Shown here: one piece after another, positions 55,138 to 64,000 of the stretch
Layout of the letters: the number at the start of each line of letters is the position of its first letter
Numbering within the stretch: position 1 is the stretch's first letter
DNA from: Misgurnus anguillicaudatus
Lineage: Eukaryota; Chordata; Actinopteri; Cypriniformes; Cobitidae
NCBI RefSeq assembly: GCF_027580225.2
Contig: NC_073354.2
Location: 11,074,001 to 11,138,000, forward strand
Length of the DNA stretch: 64,000 bases
Reading direction: 5' to 3'
The notes under the pieces: generated by a model
Told to the model about the DNA's origin: nothing
The model's database searches: none
The model's input: the letters and a program-made list of their open reading frames with translations, nothing else
Translations under genes and position numbers: made by a program

Positions 55138-58100
55138 CCGCGTAGCATATATCAAATATAGATACCCCTGTAGACCAAGTCCATGATGAAGCCAAACTCG
55201 TACAGAGTGGGCTCTAACATATAGGACATAGCTCATAGAGGGGCGTGAGCCAGTGCTATGGCTTCAACGATCCATCTAAATAACCACTGTTAGCAACAGG
55301 CATACGTAGTGAGTGATCTGCGAAGCTCACGAACGGCCGATCTGACTATAATATGCGGCAGAACGGTTCGTAGCGTGGGATTATACAGATACCACAATAA
55401 TGTGAACCCAGGTGAGCCCTTGAGCGCATCGGGATGCATATAGGTAGTATTATAGTGCACAGATCGGTGAGCTTTCCAATCGCGCCATAAATGTATATTG
55501 ACTATAAATTGCACGGGCACAGGTGAACACTTGAGTACATCGTGAATGCATATAGATGAATCAGAGTGTTATAGTGCACAGGCCGGCAAGATTCTCATTT
55601 TTCATCTCTAAGGCCTTTACTGGCCAGCCATGCAGTGGAGTACTTGTGATGTATGTGATGGAGCGTTGTCTTACTGTCTACAGTGAAGGTAAACAGTACA
55701 CCTCTCTGAACAGTGTCTGGGAGGCTGTGGTTGTGGCTCCCTGTATACCCGAAATGTTATAGCGTGCATATGTGAGCTTCTCTAAGCGCACGGTGAACGC
55801 ATATAATTAAAAACCATATCGTGCATACAGGTGAGCTAACGGGTGCACCTTTAATGCAACAAACCTCAGTAGTGCGCGAAGCAGGGATGTCGAAGCTGTG
55901 AACTGACAACGTGGACGGTGGGGACCAGCCGGCCGTGTCACAAATGTCAAATGAGAAACCTCTAAGACCATGCCCGAGGAGCTAATCCATACATGGAGTA
56001 GACTAACCACGAGTGAGCATCATTGTCACGGGAAGTGATAACGTCAAAGATCCATAAATAACCTGTATTGACAGGTGCGCTAGTGAGTGATCTGTGACGC
56101 AGATGAACAGCTGATCGTCTGATGTACGTCAGACGTATCTGTCATACAGGACCTTGGACAGTTCCAGAGCGCTGTGCCTCGGGCACCGTCCGCATCTGAA
56201 AAATGACAGGCTTATGAATAAAGTGAATGGTCGGTTGTTAGAGCGTGGTTAGCTGTTCTCACCACCACATAGATAGGTAGGGGGAGAGAGTCGCCGTGCA
56301 CGAGCCTCTGTAGTGAGGAGAAAAGTGTTCCACCCACAATTCGCGGGGGGTTTAGACTTTGTGCTGTCACTAGACAGAATAGATCAGACTTTGCATAAGG
56401 ACGCCTCGCGAAAGGGGTCCTAGCAGCTCGTGTCAACGTTTCATAAGGCGTAATGTAGGTTGTGTCCCACGGATCGAGAGTGCTGCAGTGCTAAAATCAT
56501 CCCCTTAATGGACCGTATGTACAGTACAAGGTGATTGATATGAGACAAACGAGCTTTCCACGCGCCGAAGGCTGATTGCCGTTGTAAAGCGTGTTCAACC
56601 CACAGCAGATGCTGGCGAACTCGTAATGATAGCCCTTCATGCAGCGGTGTGTAACTTAAAGCATAAGCTTCCCGGCTGTCAGCTCGGGGCGGGACTTTTG
56701 CTTAGTCAAACTGAAGTGGTCTTATGAACAGAATGCCACGATATTCAGCTTTCTGGGGCTCGTTAGAGGGGTATGTGAGCCCGTCTTAAACAAGATGCCG
56801 CGCGTCTGACTGTGCACACGCTTTGAGCTCGCTTTCCGAGCATCATAAACGAAACTTATTGTGGCGGGTAGCAAGCTCACTTGAGGTTGATATTACCCTT
56901 AATATCTCCGAGTATTGGAGCGGAGCGGAGGTGTGAGCGTCTTCGGATCCGCTGATATAAATCAGCTATATGGCCGAAAAACGTCATAAACCGCTTGGCT
57001 GTAAGCCTTTGAGTGGCCGTCCGGAGAGGGCGATTCAAACGCTTGGAGGCATGAAAAAGTCTGAGGCTGCCGTCTCTCTAGGAAGAGAAAATAACAGCCG
57101 TAAGACCGTCCTCGTTTGCGCCGTCAGTATCGTAGCGGAAAAACTGAGGTGGGCTGCGAGCGAATTTGGCAGAAAGGTGTTAGAGACACCATACAGCCGT
57201 GGGGTGTCAATACACAGTATATGGCCAAACCAGGGTTTTTTCGGCAAGCGTCGATACAATTATGGATGGCGGGCCGTGTGTGCGTATTACTGACTGCTTT
57301 TCGGTAAGGCGAAAAAGTGTTTAGAGACACCGTACAGCCGTGGGGTGTCAATACACAGTATAGTAAGCACAGAAATTGCTCTTAGAGGAATTCAATACAG
57401 TTCGCTACTATAGTGAGGTCACATAACCGACAGTATTACACAGTATGTTTTGGATAAACAGCACACAGAAAACATTTCAGGGCAGTCCAGCCGAGGCGCG
57501 ACTTAACCCTTCCTCTCCCAGACAGTTTGTTTTCTGTCGACGCAGCTGTGCTGCGAAGACCAGAGCTCGGCCGCTCAGGTGCATGAGCCTCAGTAGTGAC
57601 GGTGACCAGAATGGCTCACAGAGCAGAGCAGTATGTCTAGGTGGTTTAATGTCAGACTGGACCCATCACAGAGAGGAAGTCTGCCGTGAGGCCTGCGGTT
57701 TTGCCGTTTATTAAAAAGCCAGAAAAAACGTGTATATAAGAATGTACCAATATTCAGCGCACTGATATAGGACGGGACTAATTAAAGGGAGGTATTCGGG
57801 CCTCAGTATATTATAAACAAATTCGTTCTGCCTCTGATTCCGTCTAAACCAGAGAGAAATGACCGGGCAGACGAATAGTGAGCTCTACCGGAGTGAGATA
57901 GACTCAGGCCGGTTAAGCTCTTATAATGAGTGTTCTTAGTGCTCTAATAGCGATGTGTCCGCTCTATCGAGCAGAGGAATGAGATCGCGCCACTCCAGGA
58001 GGGGAGGGGCATGAAGCTCTGTAATCGTAGAACAATAGACAGCTGCCTTTAGAGGCAGCGAGCCGTAAGACCGTGTGCTAACTCTAAGAAGCTGTTAAGA

Positions 58101-59165
58101 GACCTCACCACTGCGGGGAAAGGAGCGAGGGACTCTGCGAGCGTAGAGCACGAGTGGCTGTGCTATGACAGGGAACAGGGGCAGACCCGCCTGTGTTTGC
58201 TTGTCGTATGCATCTATCTTAGTTCTATGGTTCCCCCGCTTGTTCATCTCAACAAGAGAGGAACGGCAGAGGGGAACAGCAACACAGATAGAACAGCCTT
58301 GCGTCGTATGAACAGTATCACCCGATGCACTCGGGGGATTCATATGAATGTGCCAGAGATCTCGCCACTAAATGTGAGAGGAGCGAGGGACTCTGTGAGT
58401 GTAAAGCATGAACGGTTGCATTGTGACAGAACACAGGGGGGGTTAGCCCGTGTGTGCTTGTCTATGCATCCATCTAGTCTCATGGCTCGCCGTGTGTTCA
58501 TCCCGACGAGAGAGGAACAGCAGGGGGAGCACGAAACATGGATAGGACAACCGATGCATATAAGCGTGGTCCCGGCGTGGGAGGTGCCAGACCGGTGACG
58601 CGCTCGGGGGAAATTCATAGCAGAGAGGCTCACTTCAGCCGCTGTGCTGGACGCTATTACAACAGCGCCTGCTCTTTTAGCTTATAGCTTTATATTAAAA
58701 ATATTGATCTTACCAAGCGTCCGCAGGGGAGACCTCGTCAGGCATGTGTCCGTTGCACAGGGCTCGTACCACGGCAAGCGAATGCTATCTTCGGTTCTCG
58801 GCCGGAAAGCAGCAGGGGAAGCCGCTAGACCTGGATTCTGCTATCTTCAGTTCTCAGCCGGAAAACGGCAGGGGAAGAAGCTAGGCCTGGACTCCGCTGC
58901 AGGGCTTGTGTCGACGGCGAGGTAAGGCTTCTTCTTCTTCGGAGCAGCGAGAGGTTTGCGCTGAAGGAGAAAATTAATGAGCTCTTGACGCTTGACCCGC
59001 GCTTATATAAGGACATGTGCATCCCGCGCGCGGGCTCAAACGTCATTGGTCTGTATTTTTTACAGACGTTTACCAATAGGCTTCAATCGCGGAGTAAACA
59101 GGAGTTTCCCCCATAGCGTCAGCAACTGACGCAATGCGAAATCAACCGTATTGAAAGGGAACTGT
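55138..59165. other. GC/CpG-rich, internally duplicated block of unknown identity
   Basis: About 4 kb visibly richer in G+C and CpG than its flanks. Duplications at several scales: AGTGAGTGATCTG units (55307, 56082), GGTGAGC...GCATATA units (about 55410, 55520, 55760), a ~60-bp unit with GTACAGCCGTGGGGTGTCAA (57167, 57318), a ~265-bp unit with GGAGCGAGGGACTCTG (58125, 58380), a ~57-bp unit with GGCCGGAAA (58781, 58837). No frame above about 130 codons and none with recognisable domains. On the minus strand the right end has a TATATAAG box (about 59003-59010) and AACGTC / CCAATAGGC motifs, reminiscent of terminal regions of fish DIRS-like elements. Identity is unproven. Confidence 0.45.
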
Positions 59166-59324
59166 TGCTTTGTGAACGGTAATAAGCAAATGTTGGGAAA
59201 GTGATGTCTTTCATCATTTTATGTGTCTTTGCTCGGCATACAGAAGAAGCAAATGTTTAAAACCTCGCAGGCTGAAACATCAAGGAAACGCCATTTACTG
59301 TAGATCACTGAATTGCAATGCACC

Positions 59325-59795
59325 TGTCATGTTTACAGAGAGACGGGACCCAAGTGCAGGTAATGTTGAACTCATGGGGTTTATTTAACCAAAAAGCCCA
59401 CGAGGGGGCAAAAGACAAACTTTAACAACAACTTAACAAGACAGAAGACACAACACGAGACTAGACTTAACTTGACTTGATTCTTTGACAATCGGTCATC
59501 AAAACAAGGTCTCAAGACACAGGACAATACAAAACGATTCAGCACAGGACAAGACACACTGGGGCCTTAAATAGGGAAAACTGAACAAGATAACAAGGAA
59601 GCTCAGGTGCAGGGAGTTAACTATTAATGAATATTTAACGAGGAGACAAGGGGCGGGGACAGAGACAAGACACGGCAGCACACTACCCAAACAAAAGGCC
59701 ATGCGCTGTCACACAAAACATGGGTACTGCCACAATCCTGCCACATGACCATGAACTACTATGAGTAACTATAACAGACTGGCAGAATCATGACA
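59325..59795 (-). mobile_element. Solo LTR (471 bp), minus orientation, TSD GCACC
   Basis: On the minus strand it runs TGTCATGATTCTGCCAGTC ... GTAAACATGACA. Perfect 5-bp duplications GCACC at 59320-59324 and 59796-59800. Shares the TGTCA(G/T)(A/G)AT(T)CTGCC start, ACTTGGGT near the end and a GCCCCCACGTGGGC/CCCTCGTGGGC-type block with the LTR at 8730-9192, so both belong to one family. Confidence 0.88.
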
Positions 59796-59799
59796 GCAC

Positions 59800-61487
59800 C
59801 TTTATGTAATTGCGAGTTGAATCCATTCGCCTGAGATTATATAGTTATTGTACAAATTCAGTTATACACATTATAAAAAATTTGTTATATTAAAGTTTAT
59901 GACTGAATTGAGCTCTCCATTTTAATGTATGTCTGTTAAGAAAACTGGGGGCAGGGGCATGCAAACATGGCAAAGAAAGACATAACTTCAAAACATGAAG
60001 GATCTAGCCTAACATTTAACCATGGGCGAGGAATATTTGCCCATTTGACCACTTCTCTGTCTGTGCCAGACTCATGGTGTTTATTGACCTTAAGACCCAA
60101 CTAACTTCTGCAATTCTTCAGTTTTGTTCTTTTGAGATGTTTGTTCCACCCAAAGCACGTGACAGTTTTTTTAGACATCCATCATTTTCCAGGATGTTCA
60201 TAACATTTCCAGTTGACAGAAACTAAGTTTTTGATGATTTTGGTACTTTCTTAAAGCCACTTCCCAATTTTGCAGCATTAAAAAGTGTCGCCCCCTCAGA
60301 TCACCATTAATGTTGATTTAAAAAATCACATTTGCCTAGTGTATTGTCTTCTTAGAGGGAATAAAAAGCAATATTTTAGTTAAGGACGCTCTGTGAGGCA
60401 AGATCGAATTTTGATTAGTCGCTTAACGCAGCGTGTTCACCCTAATAACATTACGTAAAATTTTGTGCACTACGGAAAGCAAACACGAAGGCTACGAACA
60501 TTATATAATTTCAAGTTTGTGTTTGCATTAATTTCACCATGAACATTCGAAAATGGATTAAAAAGAAAGAAACTACAGCAACTGCCACTACCTCTGGGTC
60601 TAAGCTCCAAATAAGCCAGTGTTGTGCTAATATATAGGTATGCATTTTTTGTTGTTGTATATAGTAAGATTGTTCAGAGCTCTGTACGTTGCATGCTCAA
60701 TATAGCTGCAAGTTGTTTTACAGAAATGTTTGTTTATAACGCATTAAAACTTAAGGAACCTACCACAACTGTATGTATTTTCAAACTGGGAAAATTATAT
60801 GAATTCATGTGATCGCCCATCGTGGTATTTCAGACGCCTCCTCATCAGTGGTCGGCTAGTGCCGATGGAAAATGTCAAATTACTTCATATTTTTCTTCTT
60901 TTATCACATGCCTTTTTAGACTTTATCACATGATATATTTTTCCAGTTTAAAGTATTTTTTATCACATGTCTTTTTTAGACTTTTTCTCACAATGTATTT
61001 TTCCAGTTAAAAAGCATTCTTTTATGTACATGACTTATTGATTCTCATTACCAATACAAGTTGTTTTTCACATTTGAAAAACATTTATAATGTGTTACAT
61101 TTATAATCATCTATTGAAATATTTCATAAACATCTAATTATGTATTAATAATAAAAACGTGCTCTTTATTTAAACAAAACATGCCATGATATGTGCATAT
61201 TGCACTACCTCTGATGAGATTTTAAAGGCCTTTTTAGAGAAATTTTCAAAATGGTGTTCAAATGTAAATAAAAGTTTGAAATTAATGCCTTTCAACATAA
61301 TAGATCTTGTTATTTGCATAAAAATGAAATTTGCTCATGGAAGTAAAAAAATCATGTATGTCTGTATATCTTGATACCAAGATTTCGTGAGAATTACTCA
61401 AACTCAACCAACACAAGCCTACTCATATTTGGATCTAGTCCTTTAAAAGTCCAATAAAAAAAGGCTTGACAGATTATGACAACAAGT
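59800..61487. other. Intergenic; possible weak transposase start at 60539
   Basis: Mostly AT-rich and unassigned. At 60539-60634 a 32-codon frame (MNIRKWIKKKETT start, Lys-rich) resembles the beginnings of TTF/hAT-type transposases, but stops at once; too short to call. Confidence 0.25.
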
Positions 61488-61491
61488 TTAA

Positions 61492-61767
61492 AGGGGCAAT
61501 GGCATGAAAATCTGACTTTTTCCATGTTTAAGTGCTGTAATTGGGTCCCCAGTGCTTCTATCAACCTAGAAAATGGGAAAAAGATCAACCCAGTAACTTA
61601 GTTTTGGTAAACCATTCTCTACAAGCACATGAAAAAATAGGTCATTGAAATTTGGCTCTCCTTATGATGTCAGAAGGAGCTCTTATTATAATAATGCCGC
61701 CCCTTAATCTGCACTATCCAACCACAGCACTGATATTTAGTGCAGAGAAAAGCACAATTGAGTTTTG
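61492..61767. mobile_element. Left part of a TTAA-type MITE (AGGGGCAATGGCATGAAAAT)
   Basis: TTAA at 61488-61491 then AGGGGCAATGGCATGAAAAT and GGGTCCCCAGTGCTTCTATC, a familiar cyprinid MITE end. The right part is replaced by the next repeat. Confidence 0.6.
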
Positions 61768-62265
61768 GGGGACAGGTTCGGTATTTTACACTTAAAGCCC
61801 TGTTTTTTGTTTATGATGAAATAGAGCGGTTTTGGCTGAGATTTCGACATGTGGTGCTGGCCCGGGGGTTTTCGGGTGTTTGTTCTATCACCTCCCATCT
61901 CTACAATGGGTTTATAGGTCCACTGGAACAATCCTTCCTAAAATGCATTAAACTTTCGTTTACAAAGACGTGAAACTCACCGAGTGGTCAGGGGTGTTAA
62001 CTAATATGCTCACACAAAAATCGCTGCAAGGGATGCTTTCCAACAGGTGTTTTAGCATTCGTTGTAAACTTGTGGACCTATTTTTCCAAACGCCTTACAC
62101 CCGTACATTCTTCTGCTGAGAGCTTAAATAATAGACACTCCAGCCCAGTTGGTGGCGATAATCCACCTTTGCCAATTGCAAGAATACAAACAAGGTTCCC
62201 GGCGCGGAGTAATACCGTACCTAACAGCACATCTAATACAAGGCAATGGAGTTGGACAAAAACTA
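61768..62265 (+). mobile_element. Palindromic AAGTTCGGTATTTT repeat (copy 3)
   Basis: GGACAGGTTCGGTATTTTAC, TTAAAGCCCTGTTTT, CGAGTGGTCAGGGGTGTT and the shared centre; ends in AATGGAGTTGGACAAAAACT. Confidence 0.75.
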
Positions 62266-62273
62266 CAATTCAC

Positions 62274-62630
62274 GAGTTCGCCCTTACATCTAATCTGATT
62301 GCGAAAGTAAGCATATTTTGGCGCGCTGTCCTGGGGGAGGGCTCAGGATCCGGAGTGAAGCTCAGACTCCGAATACAGGGTATTACCCGAACCCGGAGAA
62401 CTCCCCCATCCCAAACTGGGATAGAACAGATTAGAGTGGCGAGTTGGGGTGGTGGAGGGATATCAGAAAACAATCTCAATATACTGAGGTAGGTAGGATG
62501 TCTGTATATGTAGTGTTTGGCTGATTACCAAACTAGATGCACCTGTGCTTGATTAGTTAATTATCTGATCATGCTCCTCCCGAACCTTGTTAATAAAACA
62601 TAATTTCGAGTTCACCCTTACATCTAATCT
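62274..62630. repeat. 23-bp direct repeats bounding a 311-bp segment
   Basis: GAGTTC(G/A)CCCTTACATCT + AATCT at 62274-62296 and 62608-62630 (one mismatch). The second copy abuts the broken end of the reverse transcriptase. The segment includes GGAGTGAAGCTCAGACTCCG and GTATTACCCGAACCCGG. Could be a split direct repeat of a Ngaro-like element or an insertion footprint. Confidence 0.6.
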
Positions 62631-63180
62631 ACTTTTACACCCGAAGGTAAGGCATACTGAGAAATAAAACTTTCCGTGCCAACGTATCCCGAATAAGTGC
62701 CATGAGTCTGGGTGAACAGGCATCACTTTGAATGCAGAAGTGATGTCTACTTTAGCCAGCAACGCGCCGCGACCTACATTTTTATCATGGTGATTGCTTG
62801 GTCTATGTCGTGGTAGAGCAGAGAATATTCCTCATGGGGTATAAGGCTGGAGACCGGGCAGTTATGTGGAGCTGAAAGGTCAATAATTAATCGTTTTTTC
62901 CCTGAAAATATTCTGGTAGCTATTCCAATAGGGCTAATGCGAAAAATTTTAAAGGGGGGATTCTCAAAAGGGCCGATCATAAAGCCAAACTCGACTTCTT
63001 TTTTGATTAAATCGTCTACTGTATCTGACTCTGCGAGTGCGGATTGGAGATTGTTGCATATGAAACTATGGGAGAGCGAGCATTTAGTACCAGGATTAAA
63101 ACCTTGTTCAAGGCCGGATAGTAGATAGTTAGTAAATTTAGTGTCTGGGTTATGTGTAAACTCAGATGAAAGGCGAGATT
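62631..63180 (-). pseudogene. DIRS/Ngaro-like retrotransposon reverse transcriptase, N-terminal part
   Basis: Minus strand, reading leftward from about 63180: SSEFTHNPDTKFTNYLLSGL then EQGFNPG, DDLIKKEVEFGFMIGPFENP, PIGIATRIFSGKKRLIIDLS, then after a frameshift near 62770 LLAKVDITSAFKVMPVHPDS and WHLFGIRWHGKFYFSVCLTF then GCKS. The first catalytic Asp (VDITSAF) and the L(P/T)FGxxS block are as in DIRS-group reverse transcriptases. Coding ends abruptly at the 23-bp repeat at 62630. The YxDD part, RNase H and recombinase are missing here. Confidence 0.75.
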
Positions 63181-63303
63181 AATTGTCTGGAGTCGATAAG
63201 TAGTTTCTAGATTTTTTATTAGAATTCCTCATGACAGGCCATATGGTACGGGCATGAGCCCCGCCACAATAATTGTAGACATGTAAGTATTTGCAATGCT
63301 GTC

Positions 63304-64000
63304 TCACGCATTTCCCCCTGTTTGAAATTTCCGCACACCTGGCTGTTGGAGAAATAGTGATTTTCTCTGCTGCTGAATTCCGGTGCTGGATTTGTGGTTG
63401 CTGGGCGAGGGACGTAGCTGGTGCATTTTAATGCAGTTGGTTGCTATGGCGGGATTGATTTGGGGGCATGAGGTGGTAGAGTGAGCTACTGATCGGCAAA
63501 CTGCGCATGAGATGTTTTTGCAGCTGAAAAAAACTCTGTTATGGAGATCAGAATCTAGGGCGCCACAATATGGACACTGGTTCCACTGGGCAATGCGTAC
63601 TGCACATTTTGCCGAAAATAATTTATGGTAGGTGTAAAAATGTGTTCCGCCATAAGACAACGCGAGATCTGCTATAATTGCCAGGTAATCGTTAAGTTTG
63701 CGGCGTCTATGGGGAAAAAAACGGAACAGATTATTTCTGTGTAGCGACTGAAAGCAGTTGTGAATTCGGAAAAAGAAAGGGGGCGTGATGAATTGTGAGG
63801 TGTGTTTTTTAGAGTGACTGCAAAATCTCCGCAATCTATTTGCTGTGAGATTCGAGGGGAGGTATGACAGAGAGGAGAGATGGAAGATCTATATCTGCAC
63901 CTGTTAGAATTTGATTCTTGATGGTGATTGGCACCGGAGGTGGTTCCAGAGCGGCAGAATTCGGTGGGGTAGGTAGAGGGGTTGCTGTAAATAGAGTGTA
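63304..64000 (-). pseudogene. Gag-like ORF of the same DIRS/Ngaro-like element, frameshifted, runs off the window
   Basis: Minus strand. From the window edge, ALEPPPVPITIKNQILTGAD then IDLPSLLSVIPP, a stop near 63840, then in another frame RRRKLNDYLAIIADLALSYG and a Cys-rich segment: CPYCGALDSDLHNRVFF then SCKNISCAVCRSVAHSTTSC. This resembles a Zn-binding gag tail. It lies about 120 bp upstream of the reverse transcriptase in the same orientation, as in DIRS-type elements. The intact start lies beyond 64000. Confidence 0.6.

Noticed and set aside
56970..57293. 107-codon frame in the CpG-rich block
   Set aside because: Composition-driven openness in GC-rich DNA, overlapped by frames on the other strand, and with no recognisable domain.
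58197..58598. 133-codon frame across the 265-bp duplication
   Set aside because: The two duplicate units would encode different residues in different frames, which argues against coding selection.
60539..60637. Possible hAT/TTF-type transposase start
   Set aside because: Only 32 codons before a stop, with no zinc-binding or catalytic residues following; kept only as a note in the intergenic entry.

Overview
This is vertebrate nuclear DNA, almost certainly from a cypriniform (carp or zebrafish-like) teleost. The case rests on AT-rich sequence with long introns and no operons, many foldback MITEs of kinds common in cyprinid genomes, Tc1-like relics, a DANA-like tRNA-type SINE, L2 and L1-Tx1 LINE remnants, and two spliced genes for teleost TNF-superfamily ligands. 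I saw no bacterial genes, CRISPR arrays or tRNA/rRNA genes.

Only two genes look functional. Both are on the + strand and have three exons with the same intron phases (0, then 1). The first, at 18881-23847, encodes a 195-residue type II membrane protein whose C-terminal half resembles OX40L (TNFSF4). The second, at 41849-42855, encodes a 183-residue type II protein resembling GITRL (TNFSF18). The order and common orientation (TNFSF4-like upstream, TNFSF18-like downstream) match the mammalian 1q25-type cluster. Each gene has a TATA box at a sensible distance, and each has AATAAA signals. Both products would be trimeric T-cell co-stimulatory ligands at the surface of antigen-presenting or activated cells; their receptors are not in the window.

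Most of the rest is transposon debris, much of it nested. 1-18 kb: a Tc1 relic split by a 1.78 kb element, three hAT-type insertions inside one another (6.3-8.1 kb), a solo LTR (8.7-9.2 kb), an L2 LINE interrupted by a Tc1 that is itself interrupted by another repeat (11.6-13.2 kb), a 15-copy 30-bp minisatellite (13.4-13.9 kb), and a hAT element carrying a SINE (14.9-15.5 kb). 19-24 kb: the introns of the first gene, holding two mutual MITE nests. 25-38 kb: palindromic repeats, mariner/Tc1 relics, TTAA-flanked piggyBac-like MITEs, a shattered L1-Tx1 reverse transcriptase and a hAT transposase C-terminus. 38.7-41.8 kb: mostly non-repetitive DNA upstream of the second gene, possibly regulatory. 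44-54 kb: a degenerate repeated unit, then a nest at least five insertions deep (46.4-50.0 kb), a Crypton/KIAA1958-like recombinase relic and a near-perfect 113-bp hairpin. 55.1-59.2 kb: a GC- and CpG-rich block, internally duplicated at several scales and without convincing coding potential. 59.3-59.8 kb: a second solo LTR of the same family as the first, in the opposite orientation. 62.6-64 kb: minus-strand gag-like and reverse transcriptase remnants of a DIRS/Ngaro-like retrotransposon running off the window.

Many insertions could be bounded to the base because their target-site duplications are visible. All homology statements come from reading the sequence and family knowledge; no searches were run.
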